This document shows, one piece after another, positions 16,545-25,933 of a stretch of 64,000 bases of DNA. Position numbers and translations under genes: made by a program. The stretch is from Lachnospiraceae bacterium MA2020 (GTDB taxonomy: Bacteria; Bacillota; Clostridia; Lachnospirales; Lachnospiraceae). Location of the stretch: positions 1 through 64,000 of the forward strand of contig JQKK01000011.1 of the NCBI GenBank assembly GCA_000746015.1, written 5' to 3'. How positions within the stretch are numbered: the first letter of the stretch is position 1; each line of letters opens with the position of its first letter. The notes beneath the pieces were generated by a model that saw only the letters and a program-made list of their open reading frames with translations, did not search any database and had not been told where the DNA came from.

Positions 16545-17901
16545 ACGAGTAGAGCATTTTATAGAAAAATACAGTATGATCATGCCCCACGACCATGTTG
16601 TCTGTGGGGTATCGGGAGGAGCAGATTCAATGTGCCTCCTTTTTTTACTTTATAAGCTTAGGGAAAAGCTGGATTTTGAGCTGTCAGTCGTACATGTTGA
16701 GCATGGAATAAGAGGAGAAGCGTCAAAAGAAGATGCAAGATATGTAGAAAGAATCTGCTCTGAGATGGGCGTCAGCTTTAAGATGGTCGAAATCGATGCG
16801 CCTGAGCTAGCAAGGATACATGGAGAAACACTCGAAGAAGCGGCAAGGAATGCCCGATATAAAGCTTTTGATAGCGTAGGAGCAGATAAGATAGCGGTAG
16901 CGCACCATGCAGGAGATGTTGCGGAGACACTTCTTTTTAATCTATTCAGAGGAAGCTCTATAAATGGCATGGGTAGCATAGCTCCGGTAAGAGGGAAGGT
17001 CATCAGGCCATTGCTTCAGCTTACAAAGACAGAGATAATAGAGTTTTGCAAAAGTGAAAATATTGAGTATCGAACGGATGCTACAAACTTCGATAATGAA
17101 ATAGCAAGAAATTCGATCCGCAATCAGATATTGCCGCTTGCCTGTGAGATAAACAAAGGGGCGCTGAGTCACTTAGCAAGTGTTGCAGAGGACATGCGGG
17201 AATGGAATGATTATATAGCTTCACAGGTGGATATTGCAGAAGAAAAGTACTGTATTTTAGACAAGGAAAAGGTATACATTAAGGCTGAAATTGCCGATAA
17301 AGAGAAAAATGTTATTATTTCTGAGGTAGTGAGGCGCTGTATTGAGAAATGTTCTCATAAATTGAAGGACATTACCAAGCGACATGTTATGAACTGCGTG
17401 GAGCTTCTTGGTAAGCAGAGCGGAAGGGAGATAAGACTTCCCTATGGGATTACAGTAAGGAGAAGCTTTGACAGGCTGGAGTTTATAAGCAAGCCTTTGA
17501 TAGAGGAAAATAAAGGCGATGCAGAGCTGGTGATAGTTGGTGCAGGGAACTATAAAACACCGGTTGGAGATACATTTGTAGTTGACTTTGATGATACTAA
17601 ATTTAGTACAATAAATATCGCCCCTATTCGGTATACTAAATGGTTTGATTATGATAAAATATGTAAAAATGCTGTTATCCGCACCAGAAGACCAGGCGAT
17701 TATATGACAATAAAAGGTGGTAGGAAGAAACTTAAGGATATACTTATAGAGGCAAAGATTCCTGCAGATAAAAGGGATTCTGTATATATTCTTGCAGATG
17801 GAAGCCACATCATGTGGGTGCCTGGGGTAAGGATGAGTGAATATTATAAGATTGACAGCAATACAGCTAAAATATTGAAAGTTAAGAAAGAGGAAAAGTA
17901 G
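16534..17901 (+). CDS. tilS: tRNA(Ile)-lysidine synthase
   Basis: N-type ATP pyrophosphatase of 455 residues with PP-loop SGGADS (27-32) at the end of VVCGVSGGADSM. A TilS C-terminal domain follows (FIRTRRPGD-like segment VIRTRRPGDYM and KKLKDILIEAKIP). It converts C34 of tRNA-Ile(CAT) to lysidine so that AUA is read as isoleucine. The start lies inside the divIC gene with only a weak GGA upstream, so translation is probably coupled. Confidence 0.95.
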   Translation: MIIKRVEHFIEKYSMIMPHDHVVCGVSGGADSMCLLFLLYKLREKLDFELSVVHVEHGIRGEASKEDARYVERICSEMGVSFKMVEIDAPELARIHGETLEEAARNARYKAFDSVGADKIAVAHHAGDVAETLLFNLFRGSSINGMGSIAPVRGKVIRPLLQLTKTEIIEFCKSENIEYRTDATNFDNEIARNSIRNQILPLACEINKGALSHLASVAEDMREWNDYIASQVDIAEEKYCILDKEKVYIKAEIADKEKNVIISEVVRRCIEKCSHKLKDITKRHVMNCVELLGKQSGREIRLPYGITVRRSFDRLEFISKPLIEENKGDAELVIVGAGNYKTPVGDTFVVDFDDTKFSTINIAPIRYTKWFDYDKICKNAVIRTRRPGDYMTIKGGRKKLKDILIEAKIPADKRDSVYILADGSHIMWVPGVRMSEYYKIDSNTAKILKVKKEEK

Positions 17902-17905
17902 TACA

Positions 17906-18433
17906 ATGGCAGACAAAATTGATGTAATGTTTACTGAGGAGCAGATCACAGAGAAGATCAAGGAGCTTGGCGCTCAGATCAGCAAAGACTATGCTGGAAA
18001 GGAAGTAACTCTTATCTGTATACTCAAGGGAGCTTCTGTTTTTACATGTGAGCTTGCAAAGAGGATAACAATACCAGTTAAGTTTGAATTTATGCAGGTA
18101 TCAAGCTATGGTGATGAAACAGAGTCAAGTGGTGTCGTTAAGATACTTCAGGACCTTGATGAGCCTATCAGGGGCAAAAACGTTATTGTCTGCGAGGATG
18201 TTATTGATAGTGGAAGAACAATGCACTATCTTCTCAAGGTACTTGAGCAGAGAGAGCCTGCAACTCTTAAGCTTTGCAGCCTGCTCGATAAGCCGGACAG
18301 AAGAGTTGTCGATGTAGATATTGACTACACAGGATTTTCAATTCCGGATGAGTTCATAGTCGGATATGGTCTTGACTATGCACAGAAGTATAGAAACCTG
18401 CCTTACATTGGTATTGTTACTCTTGATAAATAG
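17906..18433 (+). CDS. hpt: Hypoxanthine phosphoribosyltransferase
   Basis: Purine salvage enzyme of 175 residues. The PRPP-binding motif is VIVCEDVIDSGRTM and the flexible loop contains SSYGDETESSG. It turns hypoxanthine or guanine plus PRPP into IMP or GMP. The tilS-hpt-ftsH order is conserved across Firmicutes. Four bases separate it from tilS. Confidence 0.95.
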   Translation: MADKIDVMFTEEQITEKIKELGAQISKDYAGKEVTLICILKGASVFTCELAKRITIPVKFEFMQVSSYGDETESSGVVKILQDLDEPIRGKNVIVCEDVIDSGRTMHYLLKVLEQREPATLKLCSLLDKPDRRVVDVDIDYTGFSIPDEFIVGYGLDYAQKYRNLPYIGIVTLDK

Positions 18434-18483
18434 TTTATAACACAATATTTGATAATATTTAACTACAAAGGAGGGGATGTAAA

Positions 18484-20370
18484 TTGAGCAACAATGGAAG
18501 CAAGAATCTCATCGTATACTTATTGGCAGTGGTAGCAGTTGTATTGCTGGTGGTTACGGTGACAAGCAGATGGCAGATGCGTGATACGTATAACTACACG
18601 CAGTTCAAGTCTGATCTTGGTGACAAAAAGGTAGATGCCATTGAGGTTAAGCCTAATGCAGAAATGCCGACGGGTTCTGTTATTGTTACGTTGAAGGATG
18701 GCAATGTCAGGACACTTTATGTATCAGATATCACCAAGATAGAGGAAGAACTTAAAGTGGAGTTCCCGTCGTATACGGAGCTGGCTGTTTCAAGGGAGAA
18801 TAGCCTGGCAACGTACGCATTTCCTATCATTCTTGGCATATTGGTGATCTTTGTGGTCATGGCTCTCATGAATACACAGGCTGGCGCTTCTTCGGGAGGC
18901 GGCAGGATGATGAATTTTGGAAAGAGCCGCGCGACAAAGACAATGGCCGGGGATACTAAGGTTACATTCAGGGATGTAGCCGGACTTCAGGAGGAGAAAG
19001 AAGATCTCGAGGAGATAGTTGATTTCCTTAAAGATCCTAAGAAGTATACTTCTGTAGGTGCGAGAATTCCTAAGGGAGTGCTTTTGGTGGGCCCTCCAGG
19101 CACAGGTAAGACACTTTTGGCCAAGGCTATAGCCGGTGAAGCAGGTGTTCCATTTTTCTCTATCTCCGGTTCTGATTTCGTTGAAATGTTTGTCGGTGTC
19201 GGAGCTTCCAGAGTAAGAGATCTTTTCTCTGACGCAAAGAAAAATGCGCCATGTATCATCTTTATCGATGAGATCGATGCAGTTGCAAGAAGAAGAGGAG
19301 CAGGCCTCGGAGGAAGCCATGATGAGCGTGAGCAGACACTTAACCAGCTTCTTGTAGAGATGGATGGTTTTGGTGTCAACGAAGGAATAATCGTTATGGC
19401 AGCTACAAACCGTGTAGATATCCTTGATCCTGCTATCATGAGACCGGGACGTTTTGACCGTAAGATAGGTGTCGGAAGACCGGATGTAAAGGGCAGAGAG
19501 GAAATCCTCGGAGTACATGCAAAGAATAAGCCTCTTGGTGATGATGTAGATCTTACACAGATCGCGCAGACAACCATGGGATTTACAGGTGCTGATCTTG
19601 AGAACCTTTTGAATGAGGCTGCAATCTATGCGGCAAAGACAAACCGCAAGTTTATACAGCAGGCAGATATCCGTAAGGCTTTCATAAAGGTCGGAATCGG
19701 TGCTGAGAAGAAGAGTAAGGTAGTCAGCGACAGAGATAAGAGGATAACAGCTTATCATGAAGCAGGACATGCGATACTTTTCCATCTGCTTCCGGATGTA
19801 GGACCTGTTTATACAGTATCCATCATTCCTACCGGAATAGGAGCAGCCGGATATACAATGCCGCTTCCAGATAAAGATAACGAGTTTATCACACGAGGCA
19901 GGATGATCAATGAGATCACTGTTGATCTTGGCGGACGTGTTGCAGAAGAGATTTTCTGCGATGACATCACAACAGGTGCATCCCAGGATCTCAAGCAGGC
20001 AACCAAGGAAGCAAGAAACATGGTTACCCGCTACGGTATGAGCGAAAAGATCGGTGTCGTAAGCTACGACTCAAGTGAGGATGAAGTATTTATCGGACGA
20101 GATCTTGGTCATTCAAGAGTTTACTCAGATCAGACTGAGAGCGAGATCGATATTGAAGTTAAGTCAATCCTTGATAGCTGCTATCAGGAAGCACGCAGGC
20201 TTATCAGTGAGCATAAGCATGTTCTTGAGAGATGTGCTGAGGAGCTCCTTAAGAAAGAGAAGCTTACAAGAGAAGAGTTTGAAGCTCTGTTTGATGAAGA
20301 AAATGTTGCAGAAGCTGCAGCTGAGCCTATGCTGAACATTGGGACAGACCCTGTAATGCCTACAGTTTAA
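18484..20370 (+). CDS. ftsH: ATP-dependent zinc metalloprotease FtsH
   Basis: Membrane AAA+ protease of 628 residues. Two membrane segments (about 9-27 and 108-130) flank the small extracellular domain. Walker A GPPGTGKT lies at 203-210, Walker B is IIFIDEIDA, and the zinc site HEAGH is at 425-429. It degrades membrane and some soluble proteins. The start is TTG: no ATG or GTG fits, and the very strong ribosome site AAAGGAGGGG ends 7-9 bases upstream. The C terminus is acidic. Last gene of the divIC-tilS-hpt-ftsH transcript. Confidence 0.97.
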   Translation: MSNNGSKNLIVYLLAVVAVVLLVVTVTSRWQMRDTYNYTQFKSDLGDKKVDAIEVKPNAEMPTGSVIVTLKDGNVRTLYVSDITKIEEELKVEFPSYTELAVSRENSLATYAFPIILGILVIFVVMALMNTQAGASSGGGRMMNFGKSRATKTMAGDTKVTFRDVAGLQEEKEDLEEIVDFLKDPKKYTSVGARIPKGVLLVGPPGTGKTLLAKAIAGEAGVPFFSISGSDFVEMFVGVGASRVRDLFSDAKKNAPCIIFIDEIDAVARRRGAGLGGSHDEREQTLNQLLVEMDGFGVNEGIIVMAATNRVDILDPAIMRPGRFDRKIGVGRPDVKGREEILGVHAKNKPLGDDVDLTQIAQTTMGFTGADLENLLNEAAIYAAKTNRKFIQQADIRKAFIKVGIGAEKKSKVVSDRDKRITAYHEAGHAILFHLLPDVGPVYTVSIIPTGIGAAGYTMPLPDKDNEFITRGRMINEITVDLGGRVAEEIFCDDITTGASQDLKQATKEARNMVTRYGMSEKIGVVSYDSSEDEVFIGRDLGHSRVYSDQTESEIDIEVKSILDSCYQEARRLISEHKHVLERCAEELLKKEKLTREEFEALFDEENVAEAAAEPMLNIGTDPVMPTV

Positions 20371-20435
20371 TTGTCTATTGGTAATAATTAACAAAAAAAC
20401 AAGGCGTTTTTTGTAAAATTTGTGGAGTATAAGTC

Positions 20436-20464
20436 TTGTTGAAATTTGGTGGAGGTGCTATATT
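20436..20464 (+). promoter_or_regulatory. Possible promoter in the ftsH-greA gap
   Basis: TTGTTG (20436-20441), 17-base spacer, TATATT (20459-20464). It would start a transcript near 20471 that ends at the terminator at 20570. Moderate match only. Confidence 0.45.
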
Positions 20465-20470
20465 ATATGC

Positions 20471-20570
20471 GTACCCCCCAATACATGATATAGTTTAACA
20501 ACTATACCCCATAAGAAAGAAATACCTTCTCCGAAAAACAGCCAGCCGCGAGGTTGGCTGTTTTTCTTTT
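20471..20570 (+). ncRNA. Candidate small RNA of about 100 bases
   Basis: The 314-base gap between ftsH and greA contains a promoter-like pair, C-rich single-stranded stretches (ACCCCCC, TACCCC, CCTTCTCC), a small perfect hairpin (TATAGTT-TAAC-AACTATA, about 20487-20504) and a strong terminator. C-rich stretches of this kind pair with ribosome sites in known Gram-positive small RNAs. A nine-codon frame with a ribosome site (20467-20493) overlaps the start and could instead be a leader peptide. No known RNA family is recognised. Confidence 0.35.
20534..20570 (+). terminator. Intrinsic terminator after ftsH
   Basis: ACAGCCAGCC (20538-20547) pairs with GGTTGGCTGT (20552-20561) around GCGA, then TTTTCTTTT. 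It ends the ftsH transcript or the candidate small RNA. Confidence 0.93.
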
Positions 20571-20610
20571 ATCCTTATTTTCTAAAATTATCAATCTCAC
20601 CTTGGTTTCT

Positions 20611-20639
20611 TTGTTCTTTCCCCTCAAAAGTGTTATAAT
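20611..20639 (+). promoter_or_regulatory. Promoter of greA
   Basis: TTGTTC (20611-20616), 17-base spacer, TATAAT (20634-20639), 45 bases before the greA start. Confidence 0.75.
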
Positions 20640-20684
20640 TCTAAACAATGATTACAACACGGTATTCGAATATTGGAGGATCTG

Positions 20685-21197
20685 ATGATAAAAGGCAGGG
20701 CTGAGCTCACAGAAAGTGATGTTAAGAAAATAGAAGCTGAGATAGAGGAAAGAAAGCTTAAGATACGTCCACAGCTTATTGAGGAAGTAAAGGAAGCTAG
20801 AGCACAGGGTGACTTATCTGAGAATTTTGAATATTATGCTGCTAAGCGTGCAAAGAACCAGAATGAGGGCCGTATAGGATACCTTGAGAGGATGCTTAAG
20901 ACGGCCAAGATAGTTTCGGACTCATCAGAAGATGATGAAGTCGGCATGAACAATTTTGTCGAAATAGAGTTTTTGGACGATGGTTCAAGAGAGAAGTTTA
21001 AGATCGTTACAAGCATAAGAGGAAACTCTTTGAAAAACTATATAAGCATAGAGTCACCGATAGGCAAGGCTATTTTGAAGCATAAGGTTGGCGATGTTTG
21101 TCATGTACAGGTAAATGACAGCGTAGGATATGACGTTAAGATAATAGAAATAGAGAAAACAAACGACGATTCGGAAGATACGATTAAAAGCTTCTAA
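20685..21197 (+). CDS. greA: Transcription elongation factor GreA/GreB
   Basis: About 170 residues with the N-terminal coiled coil (RPQLIEEVKEARAQGDLSE, then EYYAAKRAKNQNEGRI, the acidic tip region) and a C-terminal FKBP-like domain. It rescues backtracked RNA polymerase by stimulating transcript cleavage. The ATG at 20685 is chosen because GGAGG ends 5 bases before it; an in-frame TTG at 20673 would lie upstream of that site. The C terminus is a little longer and more acidic than in typical GreA. Confidence 0.9.
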   Translation: MIKGRAELTESDVKKIEAEIEERKLKIRPQLIEEVKEARAQGDLSENFEYYAAKRAKNQNEGRIGYLERMLKTAKIVSDSSEDDEVGMNNFVEIEFLDDGSREKFKIVTSIRGNSLKNYISIESPIGKAILKHKVGDVCHVQVNDSVGYDVKIIEIEKTNDDSEDTIKSF

Positions 21198-21242
21198 TAT
21201 AAAATTTCTATCATACAGAGTTTCTAATACTGGAGGATGCTG

Positions 21243-21965
21243 ATGACTTCAAAGAGCGGCAATTTTTTGCATGGACTTAAAAATGGGATACCTATATGTC
21301 TTGGCTATCTGGCTGTATCATTTGCTTTTGGTATACAGGCTGTACAGAGTGGTCTGACAGTATTTCAGGCGACTTTACTATCACTGACTAACGTGACCTC
21401 GGCAGGACAGTTTGCCGGACTTGGTATAATATCTGCGGGAGGATCTCTTATAGAGATGGCAGGGGTACAGTTTGTCATAAATCTGAGATACATGCTGATG
21501 TCTGCGGCCCTTTCACAAAAACTCAGACCTTCAGAAAAGACCTTGCACAGACTTGCTATCGCTTTTGGAGTTACAGATGAGATATTTGCAGTAAGTGTCA
21601 GCAGACCGGAGACACTTTCTCCATATTTTTCTTATGGCTGCATATTTATCTCGGTACTCGGATGGGCCGGAGGAACTTTCCTTGGAGCTTTTTCCGGAGA
21701 AATATTGCCACAACGACTTATAAGTGCGCTCGGAGTAGCCCTTTATGGAATGTTTATTGCTATAATCATACCGCCTGCAAGAGAAAACAGAAAAGTATTG
21801 TCTGTAGTATTGTCGGCTATGATAATGGCATGTATTTTCCGGTATGCTCCGATACTTAAAGAAGTATCATCCGGATTTAGGATAATTATCGTAACAATTG
21901 TAGTTGCAGGTGCGGCTGCTGTAATTTTCCCTATAGAGGAGGCTGCTGAAAATGCGAATGTATAA
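21243..21965 (+). CDS. azlC: AzlC family branched-chain amino acid exporter subunit
   Basis: Membrane protein of 240 residues. It opens with GLKNGIPICLGYLAVSFAFG and has the family segment TSAGQFAGLGIISAGGSLIEM. AzlC and AzlD together form an exporter of branched-chain amino acids and analogues in Bacillus. The second ATG (21243) is chosen because GGAGG (21232-21236) touches the first one at 21237. It overlaps azlD by 14 bases. Confidence 0.88.
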   Translation: MTSKSGNFLHGLKNGIPICLGYLAVSFAFGIQAVQSGLTVFQATLLSLTNVTSAGQFAGLGIISAGGSLIEMAGVQFVINLRYMLMSAALSQKLRPSEKTLHRLAIAFGVTDEIFAVSVSRPETLSPYFSYGCIFISVLGWAGGTFLGAFSGEILPQRLISALGVALYGMFIAIIIPPARENRKVLSVVLSAMIMACIFRYAPILKEVSSGFRIIIVTIVVAGAAAVIFPIEEAAENANV

Positions 21966-22263
21966 TGTGTATATTTATATTCTGGTCATGGCAGTCGTAA
22001 CATACATAATACGCGCCCTGCCACTCACTTTGATCAGAAAAGAAATAAAGGATAAGCGCATAAGGGCTTTCCTATACTATGTACCATTTGCCACACTTTC
22101 AGCAATGACGTTTCCTGCGATACTTACGGCAACGGCTAATATATACTCGGCAGTAGCGGGCTTCGCTGTTGCACTGATCCTGGCTTTTTATAGGCGTGGT
22201 CTTTTGACAGTTGCAATAGGAGCGTGTGCTGCGGTATTTATTGTGGAGTTATTACCATTATGA
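21952..22263 (+). CDS. azlD: AzlD family transport subunit
   Basis: Small hydrophobic protein of 103 residues with four predicted membrane segments and the TYIIRALPLTLIRK start typical of AzlD. It pairs with AzlC. GGAGG lies 9 bases before the ATG. The stop overlaps the start of the amylase gene (ATGA), so translation of a sugar enzyme is coupled to a transporter unrelated to it in function. Confidence 0.88.
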   Translation: MRMYNVYIYILVMAVVTYIIRALPLTLIRKEIKDKRIRAFLYYVPFATLSAMTFPAILTATANIYSAVAGFAVALILAFYRRGLLTVAIGACAAVFIVELLPL

Positions 22264-24347
22264 ATAGAGACTTACTGCTATACGTTTTACAATCCAGACC
22301 TGCACTTAATTACAAGGCGCTGTTTTCTGATCTTACAGAAAACTATGTACAGCCGATGGAACCGGAGCCTAATAGTATTGCCAAGATACGTTTTAGGACT
22401 GCAGCCGGAAATATTGACAGTGTAAGGATTGTTTGCGATGACTGGCAGAACGAGATGGATCTCGTAGAAACAATTGACGATTTTGATTATTATGAGACAC
22501 AGGCGTGGATAGGAAAAGATCCATTATTATATCATTTTGAGATAAAGCTTGGGCGTATGGAAGTCGTATATGATATGAGGGGAGCCGTAAAGAAGAATGG
22601 TGAGTATAAGCCATTTAGTCTTTCTCCGACTTATCATACACCTGACTGGAGTAAGGGCGCAGTGATGTATCAGATATTTACTGATCGCTTTTGCAACGGG
22701 GACGCTTCAAACGACGTGACAGATCATGAGTATCACTATATAAACGGCTATAGTGAAAGGATAGAGGACTGGGATGCTCCGCTTAAGACCATGGATGTTG
22801 GTGAATTTTACGGAGGAGATCTGGCAGGTGTCATAAAAAAACTTCCATATCTCAAAGAACTGGGGATTGAGGCAATATATTTCAATCCGCTATTTGTGTC
22901 GCCTTCGAGCCATAAATATGATGTTCAGGACTATGACTATATAGATCCGCATTATGGAGTGATACTCGTGGATGATGTTCATAGGCTCAAGGATGGTGAT
23001 ACCGATAACAAGAACGCATCGAGATATATTCGACGGGTCACGGACAAGAGAAATCTTGAAGCGAGTAACCAGCTTTTTGCAGAGCTTGTACAAAAGGCGC
23101 ATGAAGCAGGTATCAGAGTTATTATAGACGGAGTTTTTAATCACTGCGGCTCATTTAATAAATGGCTTGATCGTGAATGCATTTATGAAGACCAGGAAGG
23201 CTACGAGAAGGGTGCATTTGTATCAAAGGATAGCCCGTATAATTCATTCTTTAAGTTTAATAATGATGACTGGCCATATAATACAAGCTATGATGGCTGG
23301 TGGGGGCATGATACGCTTCCAAAGCTCAATTATGAAGGCTCACAGAAACTATATGATTATATACTGGGAATCGGCAGAAAGTGGGTATCACCGCCGTATA
23401 ACGCGGATGGATGGCGACTTGATGTTGCAGCGGATCTTGGACACAGTCCGGAATTTAATCATAAGTTCTGGAGAGATTTCCGAAAGGCTGTAAAGGATGC
23501 CAATCCGGAAGCTGTTATAATTGCTGAGCACTACGGAGATCCTTCTGAATGGCTGAAAGGCGATCAGTGGGATACGATAATGAACTATGATGCCTTCATG
23601 GAGCCGGTGACATGGTTTCTGACGGGTATGCAAAAGCACAGCGATGAGTTTAGGCAGGACCTGTTAAACAATGCAGACGCTTTTTGGTACACTATGATGG
23701 AGCAGAGCATGCATATGCCGACGAGCGCGCTGCTGTGTGCCATGAACGAGCTGTCAAACCATGACCATTCACGCTTTTTGACGCGAACCAATCATAAGGT
23801 AGGAAGGCTGGACAGCCTTGGAAGGCAGGCAGCAGAAGATGATGTAAGTAAGGCTGTGATGCGTGAGGCCGTACTTATGCAGATGACCTGGTTTGGCGCA
23901 CCTACTATCTACTATGGTGATGAGGCCGGACTATGCGGATTTACAGATCCGGACAACAGAAGGCCGTATCCATGGGGAGAAGAGGATAATGAGCTTATAG
24001 ACTTCCATAGGGCATGTATAAGGCTGAGAAATGAAAATCCTGAGCTGAGATTTGGAAGTCTGAAAAAGGTTAAGGGTGAGTACGGACTTATAGCATATTC
24101 ACGTTTTACAAAAAAGGATATTTGCATAATTATTGTAAATAATACTGAGTGTACGCGTGATGTGGAATTATCGGCATCTGATGCCGGACTGCCAAGAGAA
24201 TGCAGCATAAAGCGGATACTCCTTACGCATGATGTGACATTCACTACTGAAACGTATGAGTATGAAATGCGAGGCGGTAAGGTCAAGATAACAATGGGAC
24301 CTACTTCTGCAATGATATTAAAAAAGCATAATAGGGATATGATGTAA
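22260..24347 (+). CDS. Cytoplasmic GH13 maltodextrinase/neopullulanase-like enzyme
   Basis: Alpha-amylase family enzyme of 695 residues without a signal peptide. An N-terminal beta domain (about 1-135) of the neopullulanase/cyclomaltodextrinase type precedes the barrel. Conserved regions: DGVFNH, GWRLDVAAD with nucleophile D388, AEHYGD with acid/base E423, and SNHDHS with D502. A C-terminal beta domain ends the protein. Cytoplasmic members of this subfamily hydrolyse imported maltodextrins, cyclodextrins or pullulan fragments. The ATG at 22260 overlaps the azlD stop; longer in-frame starts would lie deep in azlD. A terminator follows directly. Confidence 0.92.
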   Translation: MNRDLLLYVLQSRPALNYKALFSDLTENYVQPMEPEPNSIAKIRFRTAAGNIDSVRIVCDDWQNEMDLVETIDDFDYYETQAWIGKDPLLYHFEIKLGRMEVVYDMRGAVKKNGEYKPFSLSPTYHTPDWSKGAVMYQIFTDRFCNGDASNDVTDHEYHYINGYSERIEDWDAPLKTMDVGEFYGGDLAGVIKKLPYLKELGIEAIYFNPLFVSPSSHKYDVQDYDYIDPHYGVILVDDVHRLKDGDTDNKNASRYIRRVTDKRNLEASNQLFAELVQKAHEAGIRVIIDGVFNHCGSFNKWLDRECIYEDQEGYEKGAFVSKDSPYNSFFKFNNDDWPYNTSYDGWWGHDTLPKLNYEGSQKLYDYILGIGRKWVSPPYNADGWRLDVAADLGHSPEFNHKFWRDFRKAVKDANPEAVIIAEHYGDPSEWLKGDQWDTIMNYDAFMEPVTWFLTGMQKHSDEFRQDLLNNADAFWYTMMEQSMHMPTSALLCAMNELSNHDHSRFLTRTNHKVGRLDSLGRQAAEDDVSKAVMREAVLMQMTWFGAPTIYYGDEAGLCGFTDPDNRRPYPWGEEDNELIDFHRACIRLRNENPELRFGSLKKVKGEYGLIAYSRFTKKDICIIIVNNTECTRDVELSASDAGLPRECSIKRILLTHDVTFTTETYEYEMRGGKVKITMGPTSAMILKKHNRDMM

Positions 24348-24353
24348 AAAAGA

Positions 24354-24386
24354 AATAGAGTCACCTTAAGTGGTGGCTCTATTTTT
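24354..24386 (+). terminator. Terminator after the GH13 gene
   Basis: AATAGAG-T-CACC pairs with GGTG-G-CTCTATT (T opposite G), six-base loop, followed by TTTTT. Confidence 0.9.
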
Positions 24387-24520
24387 ATCGCTTCTTTGCT
24401 AGAAATCAAGGTTGGTAAATAGGGATGAGGGGATATTTCAAAAATATATAAAAAATCTGCAATATTTTCTAACGTTTGAGGATATTATAATTAGAGGGGT
24501 GGAAGGAGGGAAAGGCGCAC

Positions 24521-25006
24521 GTGAGGACAGAAGAGGAGATTATTTATGTTGTGAATAAGTACTCTGACACGATAGTCAAACTTGCATTATCCTATGTAAA
24601 GAATATTGCAGCGGCCGAAGATATTGCGCAGGATGTTCTGTTTAAGTATATGACAGAAAGAAAGGTGTTTGATAATTCAGAACATGAAAAAGCATGGCTG
24701 ATAAGGGTTACTATTAATTGCTGCAAGAAGCATTTGAGAAGTTTTTGGATATCTAGACGGGTGGATCTTGATTTTTCTATGCTCGAAGGAACGGATAAGA
24801 ACGGTGTTGGAGAAGGGATTTTTGAAGAGCTTATGAAATTACCGGAGAAGTATAGGATACCTATGCATTTATTTTATTATGAGGACTATAGTGTCTCAGA
24901 GATAGCGGCTATCTTAGGTAAAAAAGAAAATACAGTTCTTTCCTATCTGCATAGAGGAAGAGAAGCATTAAGAAAAACTATGGTGAGGGAAAATGGCTAT
25001 GAATGA
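24521..25006 (+). CDS. ECF-type RNA polymerase sigma factor
   Basis: Sigma-70 family protein of 161 residues with only regions 2 and 4. Region 2 includes YVKNIAAAEDIAQDVLFKYM; region 4 includes YYEDYSVSEIAAILGKKENTVLSYLHRGREAL (the helix-turn-helix, quoted only by its ends YYEDYSVS and HRGREAL). It directs polymerase to stress or envelope genes. The GTG start at 24521 follows GGAGG by about 10 bases. It overlaps by 14 bases a membrane protein that is probably its anti-sigma factor. Confidence 0.9.
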   Translation: MRTEEEIIYVVNKYSDTIVKLALSYVKNIAAAEDIAQDVLFKYMTERKVFDNSEHEKAWLIRVTINCCKKHLRSFWISRRVDLDFSMLEGTDKNGVGEGIFEELMKLPEKYRIPMHLFYYEDYSVSEIAAILGKKENTVLSYLHRGREALRKTMVRENGYE

Positions 25007-25874
25007 AGAAATGATAAAAGCTGAATATAAGAATTATATGGCTGGAATCAGTTTTAACAAGACAGCAATAGTAGATGGAGTAACAAAGAAGATTTCTACA
25101 AAAGAGCAGCGGAGATGTAGTTCATTTGCAAGGATGAGTGTGGCAGCGGCGCTTGCGGTTGTGATAATGGGGCTGAGTGTCTTTTTTCAGTTTGGAATTA
25201 CAAATGATATGTGCATATATGCGTATGCTTCGGATGGCACAGGGTATAGGATTGGAGAAATTCCTGTAAATATCGGAGATATTGCAATGGATATGGCATA
25301 TACGGATGACTGGTCAGATTATTCAAGAGAAACGCACATATTTGATGTAAGGATAGAGGATGAAGATGTTGAGAGTGTAAAGTATACGATTTTAAATAAA
25401 GGTAAGGAATCAGAGGATAAACCGGATGCTGATAAAGAGGACGTTTGGTTCTTACAGCAAGTTAAGAGGTCATCTGAAGAGGTTAATGATCCGGAATTTT
25501 TTAAGAAGAACACAAAGGCATATTTGGTCACAGGAGCGTATGAACCGTGGCATGAGGGAGAGCCTAAGCCGGTATATGATGTTGCTCTGTATGAGGGAAA
25601 AAGCATTGAAACCGATACAGGTACAGAGGGAAACAAATATGGCTTTGAAATGGTTGTAAGAAATAATAATGGAGAATGGAAGGCCCCAACGATAAGAATA
25701 CTTGCAGAGGCGAAATTCAAAGATGGAAAGACTAAGCAAAATGTGATCAAGCTAGAGCCAGTACTTGAAGAACCGTTTAATGCAGATGAAGACGACATGC
25801 CAACTTATCAGTTTAATATGAGTGTAGAAAAGGTGAATATTTTGACATATTTCAACAACTTATTTGAGGATTGA
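24993..25874 (+). CDS. Probable membrane-bound anti-sigma factor
   Basis: Bitopic protein of 293 residues: cytoplasmic N-terminal segment (1-45), one membrane helix (about 48-68, AAALAVVIMGLSVFFQFGI) and a large extracellular acidic domain (70-293) of unknown fold. Gene order and overlap with an ECF sigma gene are those of sigma/anti-sigma pairs in Firmicutes (RsiW- or DUF4179-like). No zinc anti-sigma HxxxCxxC motif is visible, so sequestration would use another surface. The ligand or signal is unknown. Confidence 0.65.
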   Translation: MAMNEEMIKAEYKNYMAGISFNKTAIVDGVTKKISTKEQRRCSSFARMSVAAALAVVIMGLSVFFQFGITNDMCIYAYASDGTGYRIGEIPVNIGDIAMDMAYTDDWSDYSRETHIFDVRIEDEDVESVKYTILNKGKESEDKPDADKEDVWFLQQVKRSSEEVNDPEFFKKNTKAYLVTGAYEPWHEGEPKPVYDVALYEGKSIETDTGTEGNKYGFEMVVRNNNGEWKAPTIRILAEAKFKDGKTKQNVIKLEPVLEEPFNADEDDMPTYQFNMSVEKVNILTYFNNLFED

Positions 25875-25933
25875 TAGTGTGCTATGGAGTATGGCAAGGT
25901 TGCATCTCCCATGATGTGTTTAAGGATATTACG

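Noticed and set aside
18790-19785. 331-codon minus-strand frame opposite ftsH
   Set aside because: It has no ribosome site or family resemblance and lies antisense to a strongly conserved gene; its codon pattern mirrors ftsH.
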